Assembly (NCBI GenBank): GCA_015657535.1
Contig: JADHZB010000626.1
Span: forward strand, 1-31,042
Direction: 5' to 3'
From: Nephromyces sp. MM_2019
Taxonomy: Eukaryota; Apicomplexa; Aconoidasida; Nephromycida
Length of the DNA: 31,042 nucleotides
Part shown: positions 12,601-26,519 of the stretch, piece by piece
How the letters are laid out: each line of letters opens with the position of its first letter
Position numbering within the stretch: the first letter of the stretch is position 1
Notes under the pieces: model-generated
What the model was told of the DNA's origin: nothing
The model's database searches: none
Seen by the model: the letters and a program-made list of their open reading frames with translations, nothing else
Program-made: the position numbers and the translations under genes

Positions 12601-13071
12601 CTATCAATCTATTTACATATACTTCAAACACAAAATTTGCAACCAAGTGCTTCACATTGCTAAATTTTTTTGGAAATGATCCAGTTATTAGCTAAGCATT
12701 TCAAACTAGGTATACTAACTGAGCATGTTGCAGGAGTTTAAATATACTGTGATATATCTGATATCAAATGACTAGTAGAAGTGTGTTAAAAACAATATAT
12801 TATCTGAATTTTTAATTATCAAATCAAGTTATCATACAGTGCTAACATTTTTTGGATCAAATTAGAAATTAAATCATGCATAACATTCCACATATTGGAA
12901 TTATATAAACTTTAGTTTAAGCTTCTCATACCAATTGCAAGTATTAGGTAAGCTTTGCTCACATGACTTTTCATAGTTGAAACCAAAACCAGCTATAAGT
13001 ACAATTGCCAAAGCAGCGCATACAGTGCTTAAGACTAGCCCTTGTGACCTAAATAAATTACTTAAATCCAT
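9696..13071 (-). CDS. two-pass membrane protein with ten-cysteine ectodomain, unknown family
   Basis: Six exons: 13071-12932, 12118-12030, 11444-11357, 11002-10846, 10420-10375 and 10078-9696, all GT-AG with closing phase, giving 300 residues. Residues 11-31 form a hydrophobic segment (signal anchor or signal peptide). Residues 32-158 form a predicted ectodomain with ten cysteines (37, 45, 79, 84, 94, 118, 123, 128, 135, 150), an even number that fits five disulphides. Residues 159-183 are a second transmembrane helix (LMLIPFLTGIVVAIIG onwards), split across exons 5 and 6. Residues 184-300 are an acidic Ser/Glu-rich tail, presumably cytoplasmic, ending SPPGPEEL. The tail has no terminal tryptophan of the TRAP type and the cysteine spacing is not that of 6-Cys or EGF domains. 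I do not recognise the family. Introns are long (296-813 bases) and plain AT-rich. A surface or secretory-organelle role is an inference from topology only. Confidence 0.8.
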
Positions 13072-13882
13072 TGGCTATGACAATGTTGTGTGGGACGGGA
13101 TTAATTTTATTTGGATTTTACAGACTGATGGGGCTTAAAGACAGAAAATTGATAAAAATAAAAAACAATTGTTTCAACAATTTAAAACTATACTCTTTAC
13201 TACATTTTAGAAAATTCAATTATAAGTGTATAATGTATAACATTCTGCTTTGTGGGGTCTTAATAGAAGTGTGCTAAGAGTTAATAAAGATGATCAGAAA
13301 ATCTTAAATACTCTTAATATGAGTTAAGATCTTAATTTGAAACATAAAAATTATAAGAAATGTATTCAAAGCTGAAATAACAGCTCTTTAATATATATGA
13401 TTTCAAGTTTTTTGGTTCTTATATCTAGTATATAATTTTAAAACTGCAAGGATAGCATATACTCTTATAATTAAGGTGTGTTTATTAATTACGTAAAGTT
13501 CAAAATTAATTTATATGAAATGATTACTAGGTTGAAATATATGTATTTTTAAGGTATTCTCAATTAGTATTATTTGTGGGTATATATAAAGCACTGAAAT
13601 GTAAAGTTTAAAAGTCAGATTAATATAGTTATCAAGATATATGGGTAAATTGGTTATTGTTATCGATATAAAAAGTTATATGAATCGAAGTAAAATTCAA
13701 TAATAAAAATTTGTTAAAAGGAGCAAACAAAATTTTTGGAAAAGTTATCTTCAAATAATTCCTATAAAATTGAAAGAAGATTCAAACAATTGAATCTAAA
13801 AAATTAAAGGGATTGAAAGATAAGAAGTTGGGTAAAATTGATTTATAAAGTGAGAAAAGTCTGCCATTAATTATACAATGCT
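13072..13882. other. AT-rich spacer between two minus-strand genes
   Basis: It must contain the promoter of the gene starting at 13071 and the 3' end of the CorA-like gene ending at 13883. It is AT-rich without long repeats. The plus-strand open frame at 13071-13277 begins in the antisense of the upstream flank and looks spurious. No specific promoter element can be claimed. Confidence 0.45.
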
Positions 13883-15618
13883 TCACAGCTTAACACTCTT
13901 GAATAGGTAAAGTATAGTTAAAAATGCCATAAGTATAGTACTAACTAATACAATAGATACGGGCCAAAATATACCATTTATTTCTTCCCATCCACTTACA
14001 AGGTTCATACCAAAAATTCCTGCTATTGCAGCAATAAACGCTAGTGATACATTAATTATATCTAGACCTAATTCTGATTTGAGCAACTTGTTTCTTGTGC
14101 TAGCAAGGTGGAGTTGCACCATTTCAAGAGCGTACTCCAAGTCACTGTGTTCCCTTGCCATTAATTTGTGTAATATGGTAACTTCATGCTCATATGGCTC
14201 GAAATTTTCTCTTAGAGTCTCAATATTTGAGTGAAATTTACTTTCAGTGAAGAATTGCTCCCAATATAATGCAAGAGAATGAAGTGCTTTGTCATGGTTA
14301 ATTATATTAGTGAGGATTCCTTCTAATCCCTTAGTGAAATCTGCAGCTGTATCGAGCTTTCTTTTAAGTTCTGAAACTTCGAGGACACGTATAGAGCCTG
14401 ATAAGTGATTGAAGATGGACTCAATTAATGCCCTTGAAACTTTTTGGATCTGTATCATACGTGTATGAGCTAGAAAGCAAAATTGAGCACAAAGAATCTC
14501 GAGAATGAGTAACTCATATGGTTTGTCTGGTGCATCAATGCCATCGTTCAAATGTGAGCATAGGTGCACAATATTTTCCAAGCTCCAAGATGATTTGAAA
14601 CTCATATCATTCTCACAATTGATGATCCAATTTGTTTCACGATCAACCATATCCGAAACTGTAAATATAAGTATAACCCTAAAACGCTGAATGATACAGC
14701 GAAAAGGTGGTAGGCAAAATGTTATACCGTTAGAATTAATTTGCATGAAAGGTCTAAGAGTTGTTTGGATTGATACCATTCTCCGAATATCATTGTTATT
14801 AATGGGTTTTAGCTTGCCATTAAAAGTAGATTCTGGGTTGATGTTAGAAATCAAGCTTAATGTCTGTGTTCTGCTAAGATTCTTGTAGCTACAAGATCCC
14901 TCGTGTATATCTAAAACAAAGAGGTTTGTTCTAAAACTATGTGCGATAGGCATCTGGTGAATCCCACAATGGGTTCCAATTGAAGAGTCTTCTTCATTGA
15001 TGAATTCATGAGGGTTGTTATTACTAAAAGGTGATTTTTTTGTTGATGCATCTTTGAGATCTGCTATCAGCATTCTCACACTAGAATTGATTGAGGAGTT
15101 ATCTAAAACTTCATGATCTTTATTTAGTTTTAAGAAGGGAGTTTGATAAGTAGGTTCAAAATGATTTCTATTTAAATGGCCTAAGAATCTTAGTGCGTTA
15201 ACAGAAGCCTTGAGCTTATTAGTCCAAGAACGATGACTGGAGGGTGCTCTCCTATCATATGAGTAATCCTGCCTCAATAATGAATCATTTGATTCTCGGA
15301 GCATCAAATCAGGGAAGTAGTCACTGTTTTCTGTTGTGAAACTGTAATTCATTTTCTCTAAGTCTCCATTGATAAATATCTTACGACTAAACTGGATCAA
15401 ATATTTGATAATATTACACTCTTTGTAGTTATGTTTATTTTGCACCAACTTGATATCAGCGTCTGTTCTCTTGGTTATTTTCTGAATATTTTTTTTTATT
15501 AATATTTAAAGTAATTTACTCTTACTGGGTATTATTCTGTAGTCTTGTTAGATATGTACTTGTGCTAACAACTTCTTACCTTTAAAGCTCTACTACACCT
15601 GCTCTGAGCAGCACACAT
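13883..15618 (-). CDS. CorA/Mrs2-type magnesium transporter
   Basis: Two exons: 15618-15580 and 15481-13883, joined in phase to 545 residues. The large exon carries the hallmarks of the family. There is a long cytosolic N-terminal region and a helical stretch before the membrane (VTILHKLMAREHSDLEYALE). TM1 ends in the invariant GMN motif (about residues 504-506), followed by an acidic loop (GWEEING). TM2 is FWPVSIVLVSTILMAFLTIL, followed by a short basic tail. CorA proteins form homopentameric Mg2+ channels; Plasmodium has several, in surface and organelle membranes. The large exon alone has no ATG until 15352. The short upstream exon, MCAAQSRCSRALK ending at a GTAAG donor, joins across a 98-base intron to the TTCAG acceptor at 15482 and adds 56 residues before that internal Met. 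If unused, the product is 489 residues. The target membrane is not evident. Confidence 0.9.
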
Positions 15619-16555
15619 TATCACTCTACTAATTTTAAATATATAAACTTATATATAACACTTTTATTTCACTATATTTTTATCTTGATGCGGTATAATA
15701 TCATTAGCACTGTTAGCATATGATATAGTAGTAAATGAAGTATTACTAGCTACTAGAGGGCTAAGCTAAACTACTGCACAAGTTTTTATTTAGCTCAACT
15801 TTTGAAAACTTTGTTTTAACATAGTTTCTAATTATAATATCCAAATTTTCTCAAATAGATTTAGATAGAATCTGAATTGAAGATATGTGTGTAAGTATAA
15901 AACTAACGGCTAAATATAAATTACTTATGATATAGATATGGGAAATCTGGATTGAAAAATTGATTTTTTTGTTTCAAATTCAATTGTTATTTGTTTGAGT
16001 TTTAATCGAGTGTGTACAGTTTTGTGTTAGGATTAGGAAAAAAAAATTGAGTGATTCAAATTATGAAGACATAACGTATGGTTAGTTCAAATAATAGTCA
16101 GTATTATAAACAATTCCTTTGGTGTTTAGGGTATGCTAAAAAATTATTTGAAGTTGACATAGCTAGTCAACTTTGTAGATTTAGATATATCTCATTAGAT
16201 AGATTATAAATATATTTCGGTCGATGATGTTTGCTATTGTGAAATGATATAATTTTAAAAAAAAATATATTGTAAATCCATATGAGTAGAAATTGTTGAA
16301 TTTATGGTAGAATATGGAAAATATTGAAGAGATGGAATATAGATATGTGTGTATACATTTTGGTGAAATCATTGATTATATCATAAATAACTATCAACTA
16401 CTACTTGGACTGGTTGTATTAATGAGATTATGTAAAATACAATTATATTATGATTTACATAATCTATTCTAAAGCTTCTAGTATTGATATATATGTTTTA
16501 AATCGTGTATAGTATAAAGAATAAGTAGTTTTATACTATAAATTCTGATACACAT
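15619..16555. other. AT-rich spacer, no supported gene
   Basis: 5' flank of the CorA-like gene and 3' flank of the deaminase gene. Short palindromic AT stretches occur, for example around 15725-15765, but no exon-like segment with sensible splice sites was found on either strand. Confidence 0.45.
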
Positions 16556-19661
<3,106 letters not shown>

Positions 19662-19870
19662 TGTCAAGGCTTGCACACACTACATAGAGTGGTGTATAAT
19701 AAGCGTGTGTGTGTGTGTGTGATTGCGTGTATTTATATTATATAAAATGTAAACTTATTACAATGTGTGTTTGTAGGACATGTTCAAACAATATGTTTTG
19801 ATGAGGGCCTGCTCAAGTTGCTTATAAAATATACAGACCTCTATTTATCTATGATATAGTTATATGTGTT

Positions 19871-19905
<35 letters not shown>

Positions 19906-21351
19906 GTATATTGATGATGTATACGTATCCGTGTGTTTGTGCTTCAGTATATGTGTCAGTGTGTATGTTAGTGTGTAAGAGGGTCTGTTGATCTTAATGT
20001 GTGTAGATCAATTTAGTATATATCAAAATGTAAACTGATTGTATAAAGGAGTTTCAACAAGTGTGTGTGTCTATGTGTGTGATTTAATCCTAAGAATAAG
20101 TTATAACTTTGGATCAAATGAATTTTATGTGTGTAGAATGAAATAAAATCATTATCATAAAACTATAAGATGTGTAAATGAACAAAGATATAGAATTGGC
20201 ATTATTAAACTATATGATGTGTATTTATAAATATGAGTGAGGTTTAATTATTATATGTATAGAAGTGTGTGTGTAAAGTTTTGTTAAGTCATTCATAATT
20301 AAATTATATATATATGTGTCATAATTGATTTATATGTGTGTGTGTGTGTGAAATTTTATGATGTTACCAATTGAATTATATTCGTTTGTGTAATTAATTA
20401 TACATATATATATATAATAAGATTTATTTATTTGGTTTGATGTTTTTATGTTTTTGAAGTTTCTCGAAGAATAAAAATTGAAACAAAGATTTCAGTAAAT
20501 ATATTATCAATTATCATCAAATAGTTAGCTCATAAAAAATATATATATATATATATACATAATTGTACAAACAAAAATTTACATAATGTTAAAACAAGTA
20601 TTTTGACACTGTTTGTGAATGTGTGTGTGTTTCTGTGTATGTCTGGGTGTGTTATATGTGTGTTTGTTGGAGTCTGTATTGTGAAATTTTTATAATTCTG
20701 TAACTTTTTAAATTTAGTTTTATATGTTTAATTTCTGTTTCGAAATTATTACTTAAAAATTGAAAACTTATATATAAATAGCCATATATATATATATATA
20801 TATATATACATACATTTACATATATATGTATTTACATATTCACACACACAAACACTTACATATATATACAGTATATTTATTTACCGACCTAATCCCCTCC
20901 AACTCTCCCCCAGTCACCTTCTTATCACTTACACACACTTGCACAGCATTTCTAAAAAGCACTTTTACTCATATCTTTTACACACACACAAACACACACA
21001 CCACACACAATTCTTAACTTAACCAACCTATACACAAGAACTTGCATCCAATTCTAAACACAAACAACACACTCTGTTAATCATTACACATGCTAACACA
21101 CACATATATAAATATATATACATATATGCACCTCATTAATATTTATATAACTTTGCGCACATTTATAATTCCTCAAATTTCTGTGATTTATAGCATCGAG
21201 TTGTGGCCAAAAGAAATTTAATTAAAAATCTACACATTTAGCAGGATTTTAAATGATTTTACATAACCCTGTATACACATATAAATTACACATACACCTT
21301 ATTTATATTATTTTGTTAATTTATTTAGTACACACACAATTTAATTTTACC
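19662..21351. promoter_or_regulatory. divergent promoter region with mirror-image GT/AC asymmetry
   Basis: This spacer of about 1.7 kb separates the divergent HMBS (-) and PCMT (+) starts. On the plus strand 19695-20680 is GT-rich with many GTGTGT runs, and 20815-21345 is AC-rich with many ACACAC runs; the switch lies around 20700-20810. Each gene therefore has an AC-rich sense-strand 5' flank. A C-rich patch at 20883-20912 stands out. Long AT runs occur at 19871-19898, 20530-20560 and 20785-20810. The open frames here are repeat-derived. No TATA box or known factor site can be claimed. Confidence 0.5.
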
Positions 21352-21881
21352 ATGGCATGGAGATCGAGGGGTACATCTAATGCAGACTTGATAGAAAAAC
21401 TCAAAAGTTTCAATTTAATTAAATCTACTGCTGTTTACAATGCTATGATATCAGTAAATTTTGTGTGTGTGTGTATGGGTGACTGGATGTGGATAGGGTG
21501 TGTTAGTATGTGTGTCTATGTGTTTCAGGTGTGTGATTTTGAGCATGTGAATGTGTATTCATGTGCATTGGGTGCCGTGTGTGTTGTATCTGTGTATGAT
21601 ATGTGTCTATACATGTCTGTATATGAATTAATGACACCTATATACTTCACTGTGTGTATAGAGGTGCATATTTATATTCAAGACTATAAGTATATATTTG
21701 AACACACCTACACACGTATATATGCATATATATATATATATATATACATTCAAACATACACAAACCAACTTTATGCGTGCATGGGAGTTTTATGAGATCG
21801 AAGCATAATTATGAATATTTCTAACTTATCCAACACATCTACACAACACACACACACATACACAAACACACTCACACTCAC

Positions 21882-21913
<32 letters not shown>

Positions 21914-23263
21914 ACACACACACGCACATACATACACATACACACAAACAGGTAGATAGAGGTAAATATGTTAGTATTGACCCCTACACAGACTCCCCCC
22001 AACCACTAATGAGGGGTGTTACAATTTCGGCCCCACACATGCACGCCAGTGCCCTTGAACTCCTCAAAGAACAACTTCAACCCGGAAAACGTGCGTTAGA
22101 TGTTGGTAATAAAGTGTGTATATATGTGTGTGTCTGTCACAAAATTATTTTAGTGGATATTACATATATAGTATAGTGATTGAATAAATGTATATACAAA
22201 AATTTACGCTCAAATAAAGTGTTTTACGTGAATAATAATCACTAAATAAACACACACACAGAGTATTAAAGCACATATATATATATATATATATAGGCTG
22301 AAAATTGCATGTGTATATAAATGACCTTAGGCTCAGGATCAGGCTATCTAACTGCTTGCATGGCTCATATGGTAAATGTGTCTGATGGAAAAGGCGCTGT
22401 TATTGGTGTTGATTTACTTCCCGAATTAACTGAACTTTCAAATAAGTGAGAGGCTTACATTATATATGCGTGTAATCTAAAAATGTGTACAAAATATAAA
22501 TGTTTGTAAATTATAAATGCGAGGAAATTATAAATGCGTGTAAATTATAAATGTGTGCAAGTTATAAATTTTTATATAAAGGTGTTGTAAACTGTCGTTA
22601 GGGCTTAATTTAAGAAATTCACACACTTTCTATGATTCAAAACATATTGATTCGTAATTACGATAAGTTATATTTTTTCATATATTCACATATATGTATA
22701 TCAATCTAATGTGTACGTCTATAATTAAGATTAACAGCACATCTTGATATATACATATATATGTATATATCAATAACTCAGCTTAACAAAATAGTTTCAA
22801 ACACATATATACACACAACACTGCAAACACTCATAACTCAGTTTCAATAACATACACACACACACTTATATATATATATATATATCATACAACAAACACC
22901 CATAACTCAATAAAGGAAAATATTTTGATGTGTACATTCTCTATAATTATACACATTTTTAGGAATATTTGTAATGATAAACCAGAGCTATTAAAATTAC
23001 CAAATTTCAAATTAATTTGTTCAAATGGGTGGGAAGGGGGGCCATCTGAATATGCACCTTATCATGCAATTCATGTTGGTGCAGCTGCGTCTGAAGTTCC
23101 CCCAAAATTAATTGAACAACTTGCAAATGGGGGGAAAATGATTATACCTGTAGGTACACACATGGATCAAGATTTGATGGAAATAGTAAAAGATGAACAT
23201 GGAAATGTTACACAAAAATCATTGTTTGGTGTTATGTATGTAGAACTCAAAAAATCTGCCTAA
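21352..23263 (+). CDS. PCMT: protein-L-isoaspartate O-methyltransferase
   Basis: Four exons: 21352-21453, 21952-22105, 22331-22445 and 22963-23263, in closing phase, giving 223 residues against about 227 in the human enzyme. The enzyme uses S-adenosylmethionine to methylate isoaspartyl residues in damaged proteins and starts their repair. The start MAWRSRGTSNADLIEKL matches the canonical N-terminus, which fixes the ATG. Then come VDRGKYVSIDPYTDSP, the substrate-site segment ISAPHMHASALELLKE (59-74), SAM motif I LDVGSGSGYLTA (83-94), VIGVDLLPEL, and PYHAIHVGAAASEVP in the last exon. It ends GVMYVELKKSA. The usual GDG at the post-I motif reads SNGWEGG. No targeting leader is present, so it is probably cytosolic. 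All three introns start GT-rich and end AC-rich on the sense strand. Confidence 0.95.
21840..21950 (+). repeat. AC-rich tract at the end of PCMT intron 1
   Basis: An almost pure A/C stretch with runs of (CA), including about ten uninterrupted CA units near 21891-21912, ends directly in the CAAACAG splice acceptor. The same intron opens with GT-rich sequence at 21454-21610. The tract leaves a pyrimidine-poor 3' splice region, unusual for a GT-AG intron. Confidence 0.75.
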
Positions 23264-23697
23264 AATCAATTTTTTTATGTTTAGTATTGTGTGTGTGTGT
23301 GTGTGTGTGTGGTGTTGCGGGCTGAGCGGGGAAATGTGTTTATGTGTTTGATGTTGGTGAAAATATGTGATATTGTGTAGTAATGTGTGAATATCAAAAA
23401 GTATCAAAAAAAATAAATATTGCGTTTTAAAAAAATTCTTATACATTTTTTTTCATGCACCATTTTGATTTGCACACCCTTTGAATTCTATAAATGAATA
23501 CAAGGCTTAGGCACACACTTTATTAATACATACACACATAATTGAAATCGTTCAAGTCATACTACATACAATGAATTCAACACACTGATTTATGTACTTC
23601 TTATACATATATATAGTGATTTATAAATGAATACACACTGTGAGACGTTTTCAATTGAATCAACATTTCATAAACAATATGATTTTATTACAATCTT

Positions 23698-23728
<31 letters not shown>

Positions 23729-24873
23729 TGTGTATTATCAAACCTAAGAAACTTAATAAATAAGTTTGAATTTATCAAATAATTGAAAATTAGATTGATA
23801 GTTATATCCATATATTCACACATCTATTTTACACAGAAACATATTCACAAATTTACAAGGAATTAGACTAACACAAATAAGCCCTAAAGCACATATATAT
23901 ATATATATATAACACTGACAAAAATAGACACAAACATATAGATTCATATACACATCTACATACATATACATACAGTTAAACAAACAAATAAATTGGTATA
24001 TACATATATAAATTCATTCTAAAACATACATGTACGTGTATACACACAAATTATTCTCGATCTTATATATTAAGATATATATTATTGAGAATGTGTGTGT
24101 CATTTTTATTTCATAACGTAACCCAAAAATAAAGTGTGAAATCTAAAAGTTGCAAATAGCTCAAAAAATATAAAACGTCATACGTGCCAAAAATAGTGTT
24201 GCTAATTTTAACTCCAAAAATTTAAATAAATTTATATGTAGTGCATATACTTAAACACACGCGCAAATAGCAACATTCATACACAATTACATAAACGAAC
24301 ACACACACACATAAACACAAATAAACGCATATGCAGACGCACACACTTAAGTACAATTAAACACATATACTTAACAAAAACATACATATACAAATACACA
24401 CATAAACAAAATCATCATACACACAAACACCACATCCACACACAAACACAACATTCACGCAAAAACCACATTCACACAAACAACACATACACACAGACAT
24501 AAACGCCACACACAAACATCAAACACACACACACGCTCACAAACCCCACATACACACACTCACAACACTCATGCATGTTTTCAAGCATTTGTAGGTTTCT
24601 ATTCTACTAATAAATAGTTTTATTTAATTTGAATTTATAAAATATCACCGAAAATCTCAATTTTGAATAAAAATGTAAATTTCCTCAAATTTATAAATTC
24701 ATTTTTGTTTGCCCGCTATTTTATGCTACCTATTAATTATTCAGATATTTATACACATTTGCACACATATCAACACATTTTCATATATATAAAAGTTGTA
24801 ACAATTTATTATACATTTCATTATATTATATTATATTTTAGTATATAAATAATTTCTAATGAAGTTTTAAAAA
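23264..24873. other. intergenic region with GT tract then long AC-rich tract
   Basis: Just after the PCMT stop, 23286-23312 is a (GT)n run. From about 23810 to 24570 the plus strand becomes AC-rich, and 24410-24560 is nearly pure A and C (ACACAC, CCACA and CAAACAC variants). This precedes the start of the next gene at 24874, again on its sense strand. No open frame here has credible content. AT-rich runs lie at 23702-23730 and 23890-23912. Confidence 0.6.
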
Positions 24874-26519
24874 ATGCTTGTCTGTGAAGTTGAATATTCT
24901 CAACTCCCTTCTAAGCAGCTTGAAGGTTATATAAATTAACAACTGACATGCATATATCATATACACATCCCCACACATCTCATATAAATACATATATATA
25001 TTTGATTTACAAAACACATGATCACTCTTGGGGATTAATATGTGTGCAACCACATGATCACTCTTGGGGATTAATATGTTTGCAACTCTTAAGAGCAATT
25101 GTTTTAACATAATGGATGTTGTGTGTATATGGATATATATATATATAATTGTATACATATAGATGTGTGTGTGCATATACATATGTATGTGCATGTGTGT
25201 GCTAGAGTTTCTATACATATAAGTATTTGTAATTATTTGTATATATGTGTAAGTTATATAACACAAAATTTTAACCCTTACATACAACGTGTAAATATAT
25301 ATATATATACATTTACACGCTGTATGTATAAATCAAATATAATATGACACAAACAAAGCAAATATACACATAAGCACAATTATAATACACAACTTTAACT
25401 ATCAGTTTATATATATTCTATATAACAAATTATTGAAAATATATGAAAATCTTTATATCAATTTTTAACTTTAATTTTATTTTAGATTTAAAACGATTTA
25501 AGACAAATATTCGTAAAACTTTATTTTCACATTCTGAGGTGGAACATAAATATAGAGGTATATATATCAATTAAATATAATTATTAAGAAACAAAATTTA
25601 CATCACATTTTGACATCGTAATATGTTATTAATTTATAATAATGCACATACTTGAGTTACAAATTGAAGTATACTACTTATATATAATATAACAATGTTT
25701 TATTATCTTAAATTGTTTAAATTAATTTTTTTTAATTTTAAGGTATTTTGGCAATGCTTATCATATTCTTTATTGCATGTTTTTGTCATGACATTTTATT
25801 TCCGTTCAAAGCTCTAGATGTAAGTATTTGTACACATTAAGGCACAAATACATCAAATTATTTACACATCAAATTGTGCTCATTAAATTTTATACACATC
25901 GATTAATATATATATCAAATTAATTTACACACACATTAAATTATTTTTATATCCACGAATAAGTTGAATATGTATGACACACATCAAATTATACACAAAA
26001 TTTTATAAACCACAATTTACATATTATAGGACAATCTACACAACTATGTCTTATCATATTTCCCAACTGTATTATCTTCACTTGCCTTAGCTCTCTTTCT
26101 AACACACCAAACTTATTACGAGAATTTACACAAAACTAGCATGTGAGTCTTTTTATATTTTAAACTAATATATCCAACAATAAAAGAATAATTTACTTAA
26201 TTATATTCAAACTACAGTTACTTAAGACAACTCAACAAACAGCTTCATTATTACAATCTTCACTATGAAAACAGGTAAATTTGTAAAAGAATTTTATAAA
26301 AACAAACATATAACTACATATAGATTGATATACATCAAAAATATTTTTAAATTATTTTTACTCTATTGAAAATACACTAAAACAAATTTGATACATGTAC
26401 TCATTAATTATTTTTATTATCCATATAAACGAAAGAATAATAATACATTGTAACACAATATTTTAATTACAATTTCATTCAGGAAATCAGAATTAACATT
26501 TTATCTTAATGAGAAATAA
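24874..26519 (+). CDS. two-TM protein, possible DGAT1/SOAT N-terminal fragment
   Basis: Six exons: 24874-24925, 25486-25557, 25743-25819, 26030-26142, 26218-26274 and 26483-26519. All are GT-AG with closing phase, giving 135 residues. It starts MLVCEVEYSQLPSKQLE. The segment SHSEVEHKYRGILAMLIIFF (about 32-51) opens the first hydrophobic helix and resembles the start of diacylglycerol and sterol O-acyltransferases, where a serine-containing stretch and a YRG/YRGx motif precede the first membrane helix. A second helix (VLSYFPTVLSSLALALFL) follows, then a Tyr/Asn/His-rich hydrophilic tail. A full MBOAT acyltransferase would need some 350 further residues and the catalytic histidine; none are found before the next gene at 27592. 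All three frames of the last exon stop. It is therefore either a small protein with chance similarity or a truncated remnant. Exon structure is well supported; the family call is weak. Confidence 0.6.
25015..25086. repeat. 36-bp tandem duplication in intron 1 of the two-TM gene
   Basis: CACATGATCACTCTTGGGGA plus TTAATATGTGTGCAAC at 25015-25050 is repeated at 25051-25086 with one change (TGTGTG to TGTTTG). It is richer in G and C than its surroundings and 36 bases long, a multiple of three. One plus frame is open through both copies (HDHSWGLIC repeated), but no AG acceptor precedes it after the exon-1 donor. Confidence 0.85.
25279..25328. repeat. 25-bp inverted repeat (hairpin)
   Basis: Arms 25279-25303 and 25304-25328 match in 23 of 25 positions as inverted copies with no spacer: TACATACAACGTGTAAAT on the left and ATTTACACGCTGTATGTA on the right, joined by an AT run. 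It lies in intron 1 of the two-TM gene and is the longest clean hairpin I noticed. Confidence 0.8.

Noticed and set aside
14505..14888. Two plus-strand open frames inside the CorA-like gene
   Set aside because: Antisense shadows of a long exon with clear GMN and transmembrane features.
20826..21017. Plus-strand open frame rich in His and Thr upstream of PCMT
   Set aside because: Mostly AC-repeat translation. PCMT already starts with its canonical N-terminus at 21352, so no upstream coding exon is needed.
24240..24570. Telomeric or subtelomeric repeat array
   Set aside because: AC-rich but irregular, lacking any fixed TTTAGGG- or TTAGGG-like unit, and flanked by ordinary genes on both sides.
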